Part shown: one piece after another, positions 8,300 through 17,322 of the stretch | How the letters are laid out: each line of letters starts with the position of its first letter | Position numbering within the stretch: position 1 is the first letter of the stretch | DNA from: Duganella aquatilis | GTDB lineage: Bacteria > Pseudomonadota > Gammaproteobacteria > Burkholderiales > Burkholderiaceae_D | Length of the DNA: 64,000 nucleotides | Assembly: GCF_009674565.1 (NCBI RefSeq) | Contig: NZ_WKJL01000008.1 | Location: forward strand, 1-64,000 | Reading direction: 5' to 3' | The notes under the pieces: model-generated | What the model was told of the DNA's origin: nothing | Seen by the model: the letters and a program-made list of their open reading frames with translations, nothing else | Database searches by the model: none | Translations under genes and position numbers: made by a program

Positions 8300-9589
8300 T
8301 CAACGGATGGTGGCGAAGGCGCGGCGCAGCTCGGCCGTGAACAGCGTCGGCTGCTCGAAGGCGGCGAAGTGGCCGCCGCGCGCGGCCTGGTTCCAGTAAT
8401 ACAGCCTGGAATACACGCGCTCGCCCCACTTGCGCGGCGGCTGGTACAGCTCGCCGGGGAACAGGCTGACCGCCACCGGCAGGTCCAGCTTCTGCGTCGA
8501 AAAATCGGTGCTGAAGCTTTCCGCGTACAGGCGCGCCGACGAGGCGCCGCTGTCGGTCAGCCAGTACAGCGAAATGTTGTCGAGAATCTCGTCGCGCGTC
8601 AGCACCGATTCCGGATCATTGCCGCTGTCGCTCCATTCGCCCAGCTTTTCGTAGATCCACGCGGCCTGCGCCACCGGCGAATCGGCCAGCGCGTAGCCGA
8701 TGGTCTGCGGCCGCGTGCCCTGCAGCTTGGCGTAGCCGGACTTGGCGCCATCAAACGCCACCAGCTGCGCGATGGTGGCCTGTTCCTGCGCATCCGGCGC
8801 GCCGTCCAGCGGCGGCGGGAACAGGATCGGCAGGTTCAGGTGCACCGCCGCCAGGCCTTGCGCATGCTGCTTGGCCAGCCAGGTGGTGACGCCGGCGCCC
8901 CAGTCGCCGCCTTGCGCCACCCATTTCGTGTAGCCCAGGCGTTCCATCAGCACGCTCCAGGCGCGGGCGATGCGCGGCAGGCCCCAGCCGCCCACCTCCG
9001 GCTTGCCGGAGAAGCCATAGCCGGGCAGCGACGGAATCACCACGTGAAAGGCGTCTTCCGCCTTGCCGCCGTGCGCGGTCGGATCGACCAGCGGGCCGAT
9101 CACTTTCAGGAATTCGAAGATCGAGCCGGGCCAGCCGTGCGTCAGCACGAGCGGCAGCGCGTTCGCGTGTTGCGAGCGCACGTGCAGGAAATGGATGTCG
9201 AGGCCGTCGATATTGGTCTTGAACTGCGGCAGCGCGTTCAGCGCCGCTTCCGCGCGGCGCCAGTTGTAGCCGTGCCGCCAGTACTCCACCAGCGATTGCA
9301 GGCGTTGCAGCGGCAAACCTTGCGACCAGTCCGTCACCGTTTCCTGTTCGGGCCAGCGCACCAGCGACAGGCGCAGCTTGAGGTCGTCCAGCGCCGCCTG
9401 CGGCACGGCGACCTTGAAGGGATGGACGCCGGCGCGCGCGGCGGGGCGCTCGAAGGCGATCTTGCTGACGTCGATACGCGCTTCGGCGCTCGCCGGCAGC
9501 ACGCTGGCCAGGCCGCCCGCCGCAGCGGCGGCGGCAATGCCGCGCAGGGCGGCGCGGCGCGAGGAATCCGGCATCGGGAACTGGTCCAT
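8300..9589 (-). CDS. EHN-type epoxide hydrolase with Tat-like signal
   Basis: A 429-residue paralogue of the downstream epoxide hydrolase: EHN domain about 55-165, HGWPGS at 151-156, nucleophile D229 in QGGDWGAG, H407 in RGGHFAAFEQP. The N-terminus has SSRRAALRG followed by an Ala/Gly-rich hydrophobic run and PASAEA, a plausible twin-arginine signal, so it may be exported folded. Blocks such as EFLKVIGPLVDPTAHGGKAE are identical in both copies, supporting a duplication. It begins 3 bp after the SDR stop, in the same operon. Substrate unknown. Confidence 0.87.
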   Translation of the reverse strand: MDQFPMPDSSRRAALRGIAAAAAAGGLASVLPASAEARIDVSKIAFERPAARAGVHPFKVAVPQAALDDLKLRLSLVRWPEQETVTDWSQGLPLQRLQSLVEYWRHGYNWRRAEAALNALPQFKTNIDGLDIHFLHVRSQHANALPLVLTHGWPGSIFEFLKVIGPLVDPTAHGGKAEDAFHVVIPSLPGYGFSGKPEVGGWGLPRIARAWSVLMERLGYTKWVAQGGDWGAGVTTWLAKQHAQGLAAVHLNLPILFPPPLDGAPDAQEQATIAQLVAFDGAKSGYAKLQGTRPQTIGYALADSPVAQAAWIYEKLGEWSDSGNDPESVLTRDEILDNISLYWLTDSGASSARLYAESFSTDFSTQKLDLPVAVSLFPGELYQPPRKWGERVYSRLYYWNQAARGGHFAAFEQPTLFTAELRRAFATIR

Positions 9590-9592
9590 GGC

Positions 9593-10342
9593 TTACACCT
9601 GCGCCAGGCCGCCGTCGACAAACAGCTCGGCGCCGTTGACGAAGCTGGCGTCGTCGGAGGCCAGGAACAGCACCGCCTTGGCGATTTCCTCCGGCTCGCC
9701 GACGCGGCCCAGCGGCACCTGGGCGGCCAGCATATCCAGCAGGCCTTGCTGGGCGGCGGCGTCCGGGCCGGCCAGTTCCACCAGGCCCGGCGTGCGGATC
9801 GGGCCAGGGCTGACCACGTTGATGCGGATCGCGCGGTCCTTCAGGTCCAGGATCCAGCTGCGCGCCAGGTTGCGCACGGCGGCCTTGCTGGCGCTGTAGA
9901 CGCTGAAGGCCGGGGTGCCGACGATGCCGGCGGTGGAGCTGGTCAGCACCACCGAGGCGCCCTTGCCCAGCAGCGGCAGGGCGTTCTGCACGGTGAAGAT
10001 CAGGCCCTTGACGTTGCGGTCGAAGGCGTCGGCGATGTGTTCTTCGCTGATCGCGCCCAGCGGCGCCATCGAGCCGCCGCCGGCGTTCACGTACAGCACG
10101 TCGATGCGGCCGGCCTGTTCCCTGATGGTGTCGAACAGGCGCTTGAGGTCGGCGCTGCTGGAGGAATCGGCCTGGATGCCGGTGGCGTTCGGGATGCCGG
10201 CGGCGGCTTTGTCCAGCTCGGCCTGACGGCGGCCAGTGATGAAGACGCGCGCGCCTTCCGCTGCGAACAGCTGGGCCGTGGCCAGGCCGATGCCGCTGGT
10301 GCCACCGGTGACGACCGCTATTTTGCCTTGAAGCTTGCTCAT
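9593..10342 (-). CDS. SDR-family oxidoreductase (first gene of the epoxide hydrolase operon)
   Basis: A 249-residue classical short-chain dehydrogenase. It has the cofactor motif TGGTSGIG near residue 12, NAGGG for the NNAG element, catalytic Ser in LTSSTAG and YSASK for the Tyr-Lys pair. The GRR after the second strand suggests NADP(H). ATG 10342 has AAGGAG 8 nt upstream; longer in-frame extensions look untranslated. It leads the operon SDR, epoxide hydrolase, epoxide hydrolase, MDR enzyme, and is divergent from a LysR regulator across a 129-bp region with a perfect palindrome. The pathway may detoxify or catabolise epoxide/alcohol/ketone compounds, which is an inference. Confidence 0.87.
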   Translation of the reverse strand: MSKLQGKIAVVTGGTSGIGLATAQLFAAEGARVFITGRRQAELDKAAAGIPNATGIQADSSSSADLKRLFDTIREQAGRIDVLYVNAGGGSMAPLGAISEEHIADAFDRNVKGLIFTVQNALPLLGKGASVVLTSSTAGIVGTPAFSVYSASKAAVRNLARSWILDLKDRAIRINVVSPGPIRTPGLVELAGPDAAAQQGLLDMLAAQVPLGRVGEPEEIAKAVLFLASDDASFVNGAELFVDGGLAQV

Positions 10343-10415
10343 GATCCGACTCCTTGATGTTGGGTTAGTTGATGGAATCCAGTGTATTTTGTCCATCCAA
10401 CTGTGTAAATTGGCC

Positions 10416-10433
10416 GATAGTGGAATCACTATC
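10416..10433. promoter_or_regulatory. Palindromic operator between the SDR operon and lysR
   Basis: GATAGTGGAATCACTATC is a perfect 7-bp inverted repeat with a 4-bp spacer. It lies in the middle of the divergent region, 38 bp upstream of the LysR start codon and 73 bp from the SDR start. Its position suits a LysR-type recognition/autoregulatory site. The assignment is positional. Confidence 0.6.
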
Positions 10434-10471
10434 CATGTAGATGTACAATCGCATCTTCTGACGGGAGCGCC

Positions 10472-11404
10472 ATGGATCACTTGTTAGCCTTACGCATGTT
10501 TGTACGCATCGCCGAAGCCGGCACCTTCGGCAAGGCGGCCGACCAGCTGGCCTTGCCGCGCTCCACCGCCAGCAAGCTGATCCAGGATCTGGAACAGCAT
10601 CTCGGCGCCAAGCTGATCCACCGCACCACGCGCTCGATCACCGTCACGCCGGAAGGCGCGCAATACTACGAACGGGCGCGGCGCCTGATCGCCGACCTGG
10701 AGGAAATGGATGCGGCGGCGCGCCAGACGCGCGCGCAACCGCGCGGACGGCTGCGGGTGGACGTGGGATCGATCCTGGCCAACCAGATCCTGCTGCCGGC
10801 GCTGCCGGCGTTCCAGGCCGCCTATCCCGATATCGAACTGCGGCTGGGCGTCAGCGACCGGCCCACCGACCTGGTGAGCGAAGGCATCGACTGCGTGATC
10901 CGCGGCGGCGCGCTGGCCGACACCACGCTGATCGCGCGCAAGCTGTGCGAGATGGATTTCATCACCTGCTGCCATGCGTCCTACCTGGAGCAGTACGGGC
11001 GGCCGGCGCATCCGCGCGACCTGGAACAGCAGCACCGCGTGGTCGGCTACTTTTCTTCGCTGACCGGCAAGGTGTTTCCGCTGCGGTTCGCGCAGGGCGA
11101 TGAGACGCTGGAGGTCAGCGCGCATGCGGCGGTGGCGGTCAACGAAAGCACGGCCCATCTGACGGCCTTGGGCGCGGGTCTGGGCATCGGCCAGACCTTT
11201 GCGTGGTTCGTGCGCGAGCAGGTGGCGCGCGGCGAGCTGGTGCGCATCCTGGAGGACTGGCAGCCGCCGCGCCATCCGCTGCACATCCTGTATCCGCCCA
11301 ACCGCCACCTGAACGCCAAGGTGCGCGTGTTTGTCGACTGGGCGGTGCAGGTGTTTGCGGCGGTGGACGCGCGCGTCAGTCGAGGAATTCGCTCAGATAC
11401 CTGA
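10472..11404 (+). CDS. LysR-family transcriptional regulator
   Basis: A 310-residue LysR regulator: N-terminal winged HTH ([20 protein letters not shown], then [19 protein letters not shown]), linker helix, and an inducer-binding domain (about 90-295). It belongs to the large CrgA/AaeR-like subgroup marked by [17 protein letters not shown] sits just before ATG 10472. It is divergent from the SDR/epoxide hydrolase operon and the likely regulator of it, as is usual for LysR genes. The 3' end overlaps the remnant of a convergent alpha/beta hydrolase pseudogene. Confidence 0.88.
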   Translation: MDHLLALRMFVRIAEAGTFGKAADQLALPRSTASKLIQDLEQHLGAKLIHRTTRSITVTPEGAQYYERARRLIADLEEMDAAARQTRAQPRGRLRVDVGSILANQILLPALPAFQAAYPDIELRLGVSDRPTDLVSEGIDCVIRGGALADTTLIARKLCEMDFITCCHASYLEQYGRPAHPRDLEQQHRVVGYFSSLTGKVFPLRFAQGDETLEVSAHAAVAVNESTAHLTALGAGLGIGQTFAWFVREQVARGELVRILEDWQPPRHPLHILYPPNRHLNAKVRVFVDWAVQVFAAVDARVSRGIRSDT

Positions 11405-11966
11405 GCAGCTGCTGTCGGCGATCTTGACCACGCGGTGATTGCTGCTCTTGGCCGCCAGCGTGCTTTTCAGCCAGCCATAGCCGGGACCGCCGACCGCCAG
11501 CACCGGCATCTCCAGCGGCGCATACGTGCCGTCGTCGAGAATGTCCTGCGGGAAGGCCTGATACCAGGCGTCGCCGGCGCGGATGGTGTCGCGGCTGGTG
11601 TAGGCGTGGCGGTAGACGGCGCGGTCGAGCGCATCGAGCTTGCTCTCGTCCTGCATCAGGTAGCGGAACATCCAGGCCTGTTCCAGGCCGATGCGGCCTT
11701 CCAGCAGATCTTCCGGCAGCAGCGGCCACTTGGCCAGCGCCGCGTCCGGATGCGCCACGTCCACCATCACCAGCCGGCGCGTGGCCTGCGGATAGTTGGC
11801 GGCAAAGCTGAAGGCCACCATCGAGCCGATGTCGTGGCCGACGATGTCGACCTTGTCATAGCCCAGCTGTTGCACCAGCGCGTGGATGTCGGCCGCCAGG
11901 GTTTTCTTGTCCTAGCCGCCGGCCGGCTTGTCGGAACCGCCCATGCCGCGCAGGTCGACTGCGGAT
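11376..11966 (-). pseudogene. Decayed alpha/beta hydrolase (epoxide hydrolase/dehalogenase type)
   Basis: The minus strand reads DLRGMGGSDKPAGG, then an in-frame TAG (11912-11914) where the family has an aromatic residue, then DKKTLAADIHALVQQLGYDK and the nucleophile block VGHDIGSMVAF. Three lesions are visible. The first 60 or so residues are missing. The TAG stop is internal. The 3' end is broken: the frame ends [12 protein letters not shown] at 11393, while the family-like tail [10 protein letters not shown] continues in another frame to 11376, so the segment expected to carry the catalytic His was lost in a frameshifting deletion. A 160-codon piece from 11875 remains open from a GTG, but is unlikely to be active. 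It overlaps the LysR 3' end. Confidence 0.75.
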
Positions 11967-12048
11967 AATCGCCGACGCCCCCTATATGGCAGAGTTCGCG
12001 CAAGCGAATCGCCGCTACAATCAATTGCTGCACACTACGGGAGGCAGC

Positions 12049-12702
12049 ATGGGGCAGCACATGACCTTGGGCAGGATGGGGATTTCGTCGATACGCGTCC
12101 TGATCGCGGACGATCATCCGATGATGCGCGCCGGCATAGCCGCCACGCTGCGCGCGCATGCGCAGGTCGATATCGTGGCCGAGGCCGCCGATGGCGAGGA
12201 AGCGGTCGAACTCTACGACCGCACCCGGCCCGACGTGGCGCTGATCGATGTGCAGATGCCGCGCATGGACGGCCTGGAAGCGATCAGCGCGATCCGCGGC
12301 CGCCATCCGGACGCGCGCCTGATCGTGCTGTCTACCTACTGCGGCGACGCCCGCATCGCCGCCGCGCTGAAGGCTGGCGCGCAAAGTTACCTGATGAAAA
12401 ACGTCCCCGGCGCCGAACTGGCCGCCACCGTGCGCGAAGTGCACGAGGGCTGGCACATCCTGCCGCAGACGGTGCGCCAGTCGATCTCGTCGCAGTACAC
12501 CGGCAGCGGGCCGTCGCTGCGCGAGCTGGACGTATTGAAGCTGGCGTCGTCCGGCAAGTCCAACCGCGAGATCGCCTCGGCGCTGATCATCAGCGAAGCC
12601 ACCGTCAAGGCCCACATGAGCACCTTGCTGATGAAGCTCGGCGCCTCCGACCGCACGCACGCGGTGACGCTGGCGGCGCAGCGCGGCTTCATCGACCTGT
12701 AG
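12049..12702 (+). CDS. NarL/LuxR-type response regulator
   Basis: A 217-residue two-component response regulator. The receiver domain has the acidic pair DD (21-22), phospho-acceptor D67 in ALIDVQMPRMDG, and the conserved Lys in YLMKN. The C-terminal LuxR/GerE HTH is SLRELDVLKLASSGKSNREI and what follows. ATG 12049 was chosen because GGGAGG lies 6 nt upstream and the receiver starts soon after. The best partner is the large beta-propeller HisKA_3 sensor kinase encoded convergently nearby (13200-16202); HisKA_3 kinases normally pair with NarL-type regulators. Targets unknown. Confidence 0.87.
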   Translation: MGQHMTLGRMGISSIRVLIADDHPMMRAGIAATLRAHAQVDIVAEAADGEEAVELYDRTRPDVALIDVQMPRMDGLEAISAIRGRHPDARLIVLSTYCGDARIAAALKAGAQSYLMKNVPGAELAATVREVHEGWHILPQTVRQSISSQYTGSGPSLRELDVLKLASSGKSNREIASALIISEATVKAHMSTLLMKLGASDRTHAVTLAAQRGFIDL

Positions 12703-12804
12703 CGTTTATCCATGGTGCTGGATGGTGATGCGACCTTCGTCCGATGACAGCGCGCCGCCGGCAGGCCAGACTGCCTCACGTTATCAACCAAGTGAGGAAG
12801 CGCC

Positions 12805-13245
12805 ATGTCGGAAAACGAAACCATCATCCGTGAACTGTATCGCCGCGCCGAAGTGCAGGACAGCGCCGGCTTTACCGAGCTGTTTGCAGCGGGCGGCTAT
12901 TTCTACGATGTCTCAGCCGGCCAGAAATATTTCGGCGCCGATATCGGCAAGACCGTCGACATCTACGCCACCGCCTTCCCCGACATGCACCGCGCGCTGG
13001 AAGAGGTGATCGTGATGAACGATGTGGTGGTGGTGCAGCTATCGCTGAACGGCACCCACAAGGGCCCGCTGGTGCTGCCGGCCGGCACCGTCGAGCCGAC
13101 CTTGCAGACCATCCATGCGCCATGCTGCGATGTGTTCCGTCTCAAGGACGGCAAGGTGCTGTCCTTCGACTGCTACACCGCCGCCACCGTGCTGTTTGCT
13201 CAGTTGGGCATACTCGGCAACTTGTCGGCGGCCTTGCGCGCGTAG
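12805..13245 (+). CDS. NTF2-like/SnoaL-fold protein
   Basis: A 146-residue protein of the nuclear-transport-factor-2-like superfamily, with the pattern ENETIIRELYRRAEVQDSAG, then FPDMHRALEEVIVMNDVVVV and FRLKDGKVLSFDCY, as in SnoaL-like polyketide cyclases and limonene-epoxide-hydrolase relatives. The fold is a cone-shaped pocket protein; the reaction, if any, is unknown. GAGG is positioned before ATG 12805. The gene sits between the response regulator and the convergent sensor kinase, and its last 46 bp overlap the kinase 3' end. Confidence 0.75.
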   Translation: MSENETIIRELYRRAEVQDSAGFTELFAAGGYFYDVSAGQKYFGADIGKTVDIYATAFPDMHRALEEVIVMNDVVVVQLSLNGTHKGPLVLPAGTVEPTLQTIHAPCCDVFRLKDGKVLSFDCYTAATVLFAQLGILGNLSAALRA

Positions 13246-16202
13246 GCGCGCCGCGCCGGCAGCCGCAGCGTGACGGTGGTGCCCTGGCCGGCCACGCTGC
13301 GGATCTCCAGCGCGCCGCCGACATCGTGCGCGCGCTCGCGCATGCCGGTCAGGCCGAAGTGGCCCGGCCGATGGCCGCGCTCATACACCTCGGCGGCCAT
13401 ACCGCGCCCACAGTCGCGCACCTGCAGCGAAAACTGCGCGCTGGCGTGGCGCAGTTCGACCGTCACCTCGTCGCTGCAGGCGTGGCGGAAGGCGTTCAGC
13501 AGCGCCTCGCGGCCGATGGCGTAGGCTTCCGCCGCCGCCGCCGCGCGCAAGGGCTTCGGCGTGCCTTTCACCGTCAGTACGAAGCTGGCGCCGTGGCGCG
13601 CCGCCAGAATATGCCCGAGGCCGGACAGCGCCGCTTCCAGGTCGCCGCTCAATTCATGGTTGAGACGCAGCGACAGCACCTGCTCGCGGCCCTCGCCCAG
13701 CACCTGGTCGGCGGTGTCGAGCGCGGCGTCGATCTGGGCTTGCACCGGGTCGTCCGGCGGCAGGCCGTGCTTGATCAGATTGAACTGCATCATCAGCGCC
13801 TGCACGCTTTGCAGGAAATTGTCGTGCAGCGCGCGGGCGATGCGTTCGCGTTCGCGCAAGCGCTCACGCAGGCGCTCGCCGATGCGCGCCGTCACCAGGG
13901 CAAGACGCCACCAGTACAGACCGCCGGCCAGCGCCAGCGCCAGCACGCCGCACAGCAGCTTGAACCACACGGTCTGCATGAAGGCCGGCTCGATGCTGAA
14001 TTCCAGCGTGGCCGGCGTCGCGCTCCAGACGCCGTCCTCGTTGGCGGCCAGCACTTCGAAACGGTAGCTGCCCGGTCCCAGGTTGGTGTAGAACGCCGCG
14101 CGGCGGGCGCCGGCGTCGCGCCACGCCTGTTCCTGGCCGATCAGCCGGTAACGGAACCGCACCCGCTCGGGAATGCTGAGGATGGCGGCGGTGAACTCGA
14201 TCTCCAGGTTGCTCGAATGCTGCGGCAGCACCAGGTCGGCGCGGGCGTCGTACTGGCGCTGGTCGGTGCGCAGCGTGGTCACCTGCGCCGTCGGCGCCTG
14301 CGGGTTGTGCGCGATGTTGGCCGGATCGATCCAGCCGACGCTGGCGGAGGTGGCGTACCACATGCGGCCGTCGGCGGCCTCGCTCAGCACCGCCAGCGGC
14401 CGCACCTGCGACGGCTGGCCCCGGTAGCCATCCAGATTATCGAAATGGTCGACGCGCAGCCGGCGGCTGGCCAGGCCGGACGCCAGGTCGGCGGCGGCCA
14501 CCCGCGTCAGGCCGTCGGCGCCATGCAGCCACAGCTCGCCCTTGCGGGTGACGACCATGGCGGAAGCGCCGCGCAGCGCCTGGCCGTCGGCATCGTGCAG
14601 CGGCACGAAGCGCTGGCCGTCCAGCAAGGCCACGCCCTGGTCGCCGCTGACCAGCAGCTGGCCGCGATAGCTGAGGATGGCGGCGACGTTGCCCACATCC
14701 AGGCCATCGGCGGCGCCATACTGGCGCAAGGCTGCGCCGTCCAGCACCGCCAGCCGGTTCGAGGTGTAGCCGAACCAGACGCGGCCCTGCGGATCGGCAT
14801 GCAGCGACACCGGCGTCAGCTTGGTCAGCGCGGCGATGCCGCCGCCGGCCTGCCATGCGCCGTCGCGGAACACGTAGGCGCCGTTGCGCACCATCGACAG
14901 CCACATGCGGCCGCTGCGATCGACCGCCATGTACTGCACGTCGCTGCCCTGCAGGTTCGGCGGCAGCGGCCACTGGCGCCATGCGCCATGTTCGCGCTGC
15001 CACAGCATCTGGCCATTGCCGAACCACAGGCTGCCGTCCGGCGCCAGCATGCTGGCGGTCATGTTGCTGAGCGGCGTCTCGATCCGGCTGCCGTCCGGCC
15101 GCAGGCCGAAGGTCGCCACATCGTAATCGCCATCGGTCTTGTGGTTGCTGATCCAGACGGTACCGTCCGGATCGGGCTGGACCGACATGGCGCGGAACAT
15201 GCGCGTCGGCAGCGGCACGGCGGTCAGGCGCGATTCGCGGATGCGGTCGACGCCGTTCTCGGTGGTCAGCCACAGATTGCCTTCGCGGTCGTCCAGCGTG
15301 TTGTAGACCTGCTTGCCGCTGAGGTTATTCAGGCCGGCAAAGGTGCGCAGCGGCCGCATGTCCGGCCCCAGCAGCGTCAGGCCGGCGTCGTTGTTGACCC
15401 AAATCGCGCCGCGCGCGTCGAGGAAGGGATCGAGCGGCGGCACGTCCGGCGGGAACTGCAAGGGCGCGCTGGCGCCGGTGAGCGCGGCATACCGGAAGAA
15501 CTGGCGCGCCTGGTTAACCAGCAGCACGTCGCCGTTGGACAGCAGGGTATGGATTTCGATGCCTTGGCCGCCGGCCACCTTGCGGAAGCGGTGGCTGCCC
15601 GGCGTGTTGCGATACACCCCGGTCGGATGGTCGGCCAGGATGCTGCCATCGGGCAGGGCGGTGAAGTAATGGACATTGCCGGGAACCAGGCCGTCGGCCG
15701 CTTCGACGTAGCGCCAGTGCGCGCCATCCAGCCAATACAGGCCATCGGCGGTGGAGCACCACATGGTGCCGTCGCCGCTGCGCACCACTTGGTAGATGGT
15801 CCGCACCGGCAGGCCTTGCTCGACGCCGTAGTGGTGCGCCTGGCCATGGTCGAACACGCTGACGCCGCCAAAGCTGTAGCCGACCCACAGCGCCGAGCCG
15901 ACCGCCAGAATCGCATTGGTGTTCGACGAGCGCAGCTTGTTGCCATCGATGGCGGTCAGGCGCTCGAAGCGGGCGCCGTCGAAGCGGTAGACGCCGTCAT
16001 TGGCGGCAAACCACAGCATGCCGCGTTGGTCCTGCGTGATGCCGAACACCGCCGTCGGCGCGCCCTCCTGCTTGGTCCACGCCTTGTGCACCATCGAGCT
16101 GTGCCAGTAGGGACGTGGCGGCGGTTCGGCCGCGCTGGCGCTGAAGATCAGCGCGGCCGGCAGAATGAGGCGCAAGGTGCGTAGCGTGGCTCGGAAAGTC
16201 AT
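13200..16202 (-). CDS. Two-component sensor kinase with beta-propeller periplasmic domain
   Basis: About 1000 residues. A signal/anchor (LRLILPAALIFSASA) is followed by two sets of seven-blade Reg_prop propeller repeats (motifs such as GMLWFAANDGVYRFDG, GNLWLTTENGVDRI and GRMWLSMVRNG), then a YYY domain (RFRYRLIGQEQAWRDAG). One transmembrane helix (LLCGVLALALAGGLYWW) leads to HisKA_3 with phospho-acceptor H793 in IARALHDNFLQ, and a HATPase_c domain with GREALLNAFRHA and GHFGLTGMRERA. It is the Reg_prop/YYY kinase architecture common in Bacteroidetes, Xanthomonads and Massilia. It likely senses a periplasmic ligand, perhaps a glycan, and signals to the LuxR response regulator nearby. The start at 16202 is the Met preceding the signal peptide; the ribosome site is weak. 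Confidence 0.85.
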   Translation of the reverse strand: MTFRATLRTLRLILPAALIFSASAAEPPPRPYWHSSMVHKAWTKQEGAPTAVFGITQDQRGMLWFAANDGVYRFDGARFERLTAIDGNKLRSSNTNAILAVGSALWVGYSFGGVSVFDHGQAHHYGVEQGLPVRTIYQVVRSGDGTMWCSTADGLYWLDGAHWRYVEAADGLVPGNVHYFTALPDGSILADHPTGVYRNTPGSHRFRKVAGGQGIEIHTLLSNGDVLLVNQARQFFRYAALTGASAPLQFPPDVPPLDPFLDARGAIWVNNDAGLTLLGPDMRPLRTFAGLNNLSGKQVYNTLDDREGNLWLTTENGVDRIRESRLTAVPLPTRMFRAMSVQPDPDGTVWISNHKTDGDYDVATFGLRPDGSRIETPLSNMTASMLAPDGSLWFGNGQMLWQREHGAWRQWPLPPNLQGSDVQYMAVDRSGRMWLSMVRNGAYVFRDGAWQAGGGIAALTKLTPVSLHADPQGRVWFGYTSNRLAVLDGAALRQYGAADGLDVGNVAAILSYRGQLLVSGDQGVALLDGQRFVPLHDADGQALRGASAMVVTRKGELWLHGADGLTRVAAADLASGLASRRLRVDHFDNLDGYRGQPSQVRPLAVLSEAADGRMWYATSASVGWIDPANIAHNPQAPTAQVTTLRTDQRQYDARADLVLPQHSSNLEIEFTAAILSIPERVRFRYRLIGQEQAWRDAGARRAAFYTNLGPGSYRFEVLAANEDGVWSATPATLEFSIEPAFMQTVWFKLLCGVLALALAGGLYWWRLALVTARIGERLRERLRERERIARALHDNFLQSVQALMMQFNLIKHGLPPDDPVQAQIDAALDTADQVLGEGREQVLSLRLNHELSGDLEAALSGLGHILAARHGASFVLTVKGTPKPLRAAAAAEAYAIGREALLNAFRHACSDEVTVELRHASAQFSLQVRDCGRGMAAEVYERGHRPGHFGLTGMRERAHDVGGALEIRSVAGQGTTVTLRLPARRAYARKAADKLPSMPN

Positions 16203-16348
16203 GCGGAAACCTGAAAGGGAACCCGCTATTCTAGCGCCTTGCCGCTGACTATTGTTATGCAATTTATACGGATTTACATCGGATAGCGCTTGCGCAGCGC
16301 ATATGGCCGACTATATACTTCGCATACGTTTCATATATGGAGATACAA

Positions 16349-16561
16349 ATGGGCATTGTCAACATCGACGACGAATTACACGACCAGCTGCGCAAGGCCA
16401 GCGCGGTGGGCTGCCGTTCGATCAACGCGCAGGCGGCGTTCTGGATCAAGATCGGCATGCTGTGCGAAATGAATCCGACGCAGAGTTTCAACGACATCCT
16501 CGGACGCGAGCTGCGCGCCGCCGGTGTCGATGCGCAAACGCTGAGGACGGTGTCGGTATGA
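16349..16561 (+). CDS. ParD-like antitoxin-family protein (orphan)
   Basis: A 70-residue protein, MGIVNIDDELHDQLRKASAV and so on, with the look of the ParD-like family: a short ribbon-helix-helix beginning with a beta strand and Asp-Asp-x-Leu helix, followed by CRSINAQAAFWIKIG. No ParE toxin gene is adjacent. Instead its TGA overlaps the ATG of a methionine aminopeptidase gene (ATGA), implying translational coupling. GGAG sits 5-8 nt before ATG 16349. It may be a DNA-binding autoregulator of the operon rather than an antitoxin, which is an inference. Confidence 0.75.
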   Translation: MGIVNIDDELHDQLRKASAVGCRSINAQAAFWIKIGMLCEMNPTQSFNDILGRELRAAGVDAQTLRTVSV

Positions 16562-17322
16562 CCAAGCGGCCGGAAGAACTGGCGCTGATGGCGGAGGCGG
16601 GCCGGCTGCTGGCCAGCGTCTTCGGCCGGCTCGACCAGCTGCAGCTGATCGGCATGTCGACCATGCAGGTCAACGACCTGGTCGACAGCTTCATCGTCAA
16701 CGACCTGCAATCGCGTCCGGCCAGCAAGGGCCAGTACGGCTACGCCTACGCCCTGAATGCGTCGCGCAACAGCGTGGTGTGCCACGGCGTGCCGTCGGCG
16801 GACGAGATCCTGCAGGACGGCGATATCGTCAACTTCGACATCACGCTGGAAAAGAACGGCTACATCGCCGACTCCAGCAAGACTTACCTGGTCGGCGCCG
16901 TGTCGCCTGAGGCGCGGCGACTGGTGCAGGTGACGTACGAGGCGTTATGGAAGGGCATCCGGGCGGTGCGGCCGGGCGCCCAGCTGGGCGACGTCGGCTA
17001 TGCGATCCAGCGCCACGCGCAGCGCAACGGCTATGCGGTGGTGCGGGAATACTGCGGCCACGGCATCGGCCGCGAGATGCACGAGGCGCCGCAGGTGCTG
17101 CACTGGGGCCGGCCGAAAACCGGCCTGATCCTGCGCGAAGGCATGGTGTTCACCATCGAACCGATGCTCAACCAGGGCGAGCGCAAGGTGCACACCGAGG
17201 CAGACGGCTGGACCGTCGTCACCTCGGACGGCCAGCTGTCGGCCCAGTTCGAGCACACGGTGGCGGTCACCCGCAACGGCGTGCAGGTGCTGACCCTGCG
17301 GCCCGACGAGACAATCGCTTAA
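16558..17322 (+). CDS. map: Type I methionine aminopeptidase (secondary copy)
   Basis: A 254-residue cytosolic metalloprotease that removes the initiator methionine. All five metal ligands are present: D94, D105, H168 (CGHGIG), E201 (FTIEPM), E232 (FEHT), and H76 of the substrate pocket is also conserved. The housekeeping bacterial map normally sits next to rpsB/tsf; here the gene is in an operon with a ParD-like protein, so this is probably a second, specialised enzyme. The start ATG overlaps the upstream stop. The 3' end overlaps the FKBP gene tail-to-tail at TTAA. Confidence 0.9.
   Translation: MTKRPEELALMAEAGRLLASVFGRLDQLQLIGMSTMQVNDLVDSFIVNDLQSRPASKGQYGYAYALNASRNSVVCHGVPSADEILQDGDIVNFDITLEKNGYIADSSKTYLVGAVSPEARRLVQVTYEALWKGIRAVRPGAQLGDVGYAIQRHAQRNGYAVVREYCGHGIGREMHEAPQVLHWGRPKTGLILREGMVFTIEPMLNQGERKVHTEADGWTVVTSDGQLSAQFEHTVAVTRNGVQVLTLRPDETIA

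Noticed and set aside
13122..16184. Very long open frame antisense to the propeller sensor kinase
   Set aside because: It mirrors the kinase gene over its whole length, has His/Arg/Gly-rich low-complexity composition typical of antisense frames in GC-rich DNA, and shows no domain.
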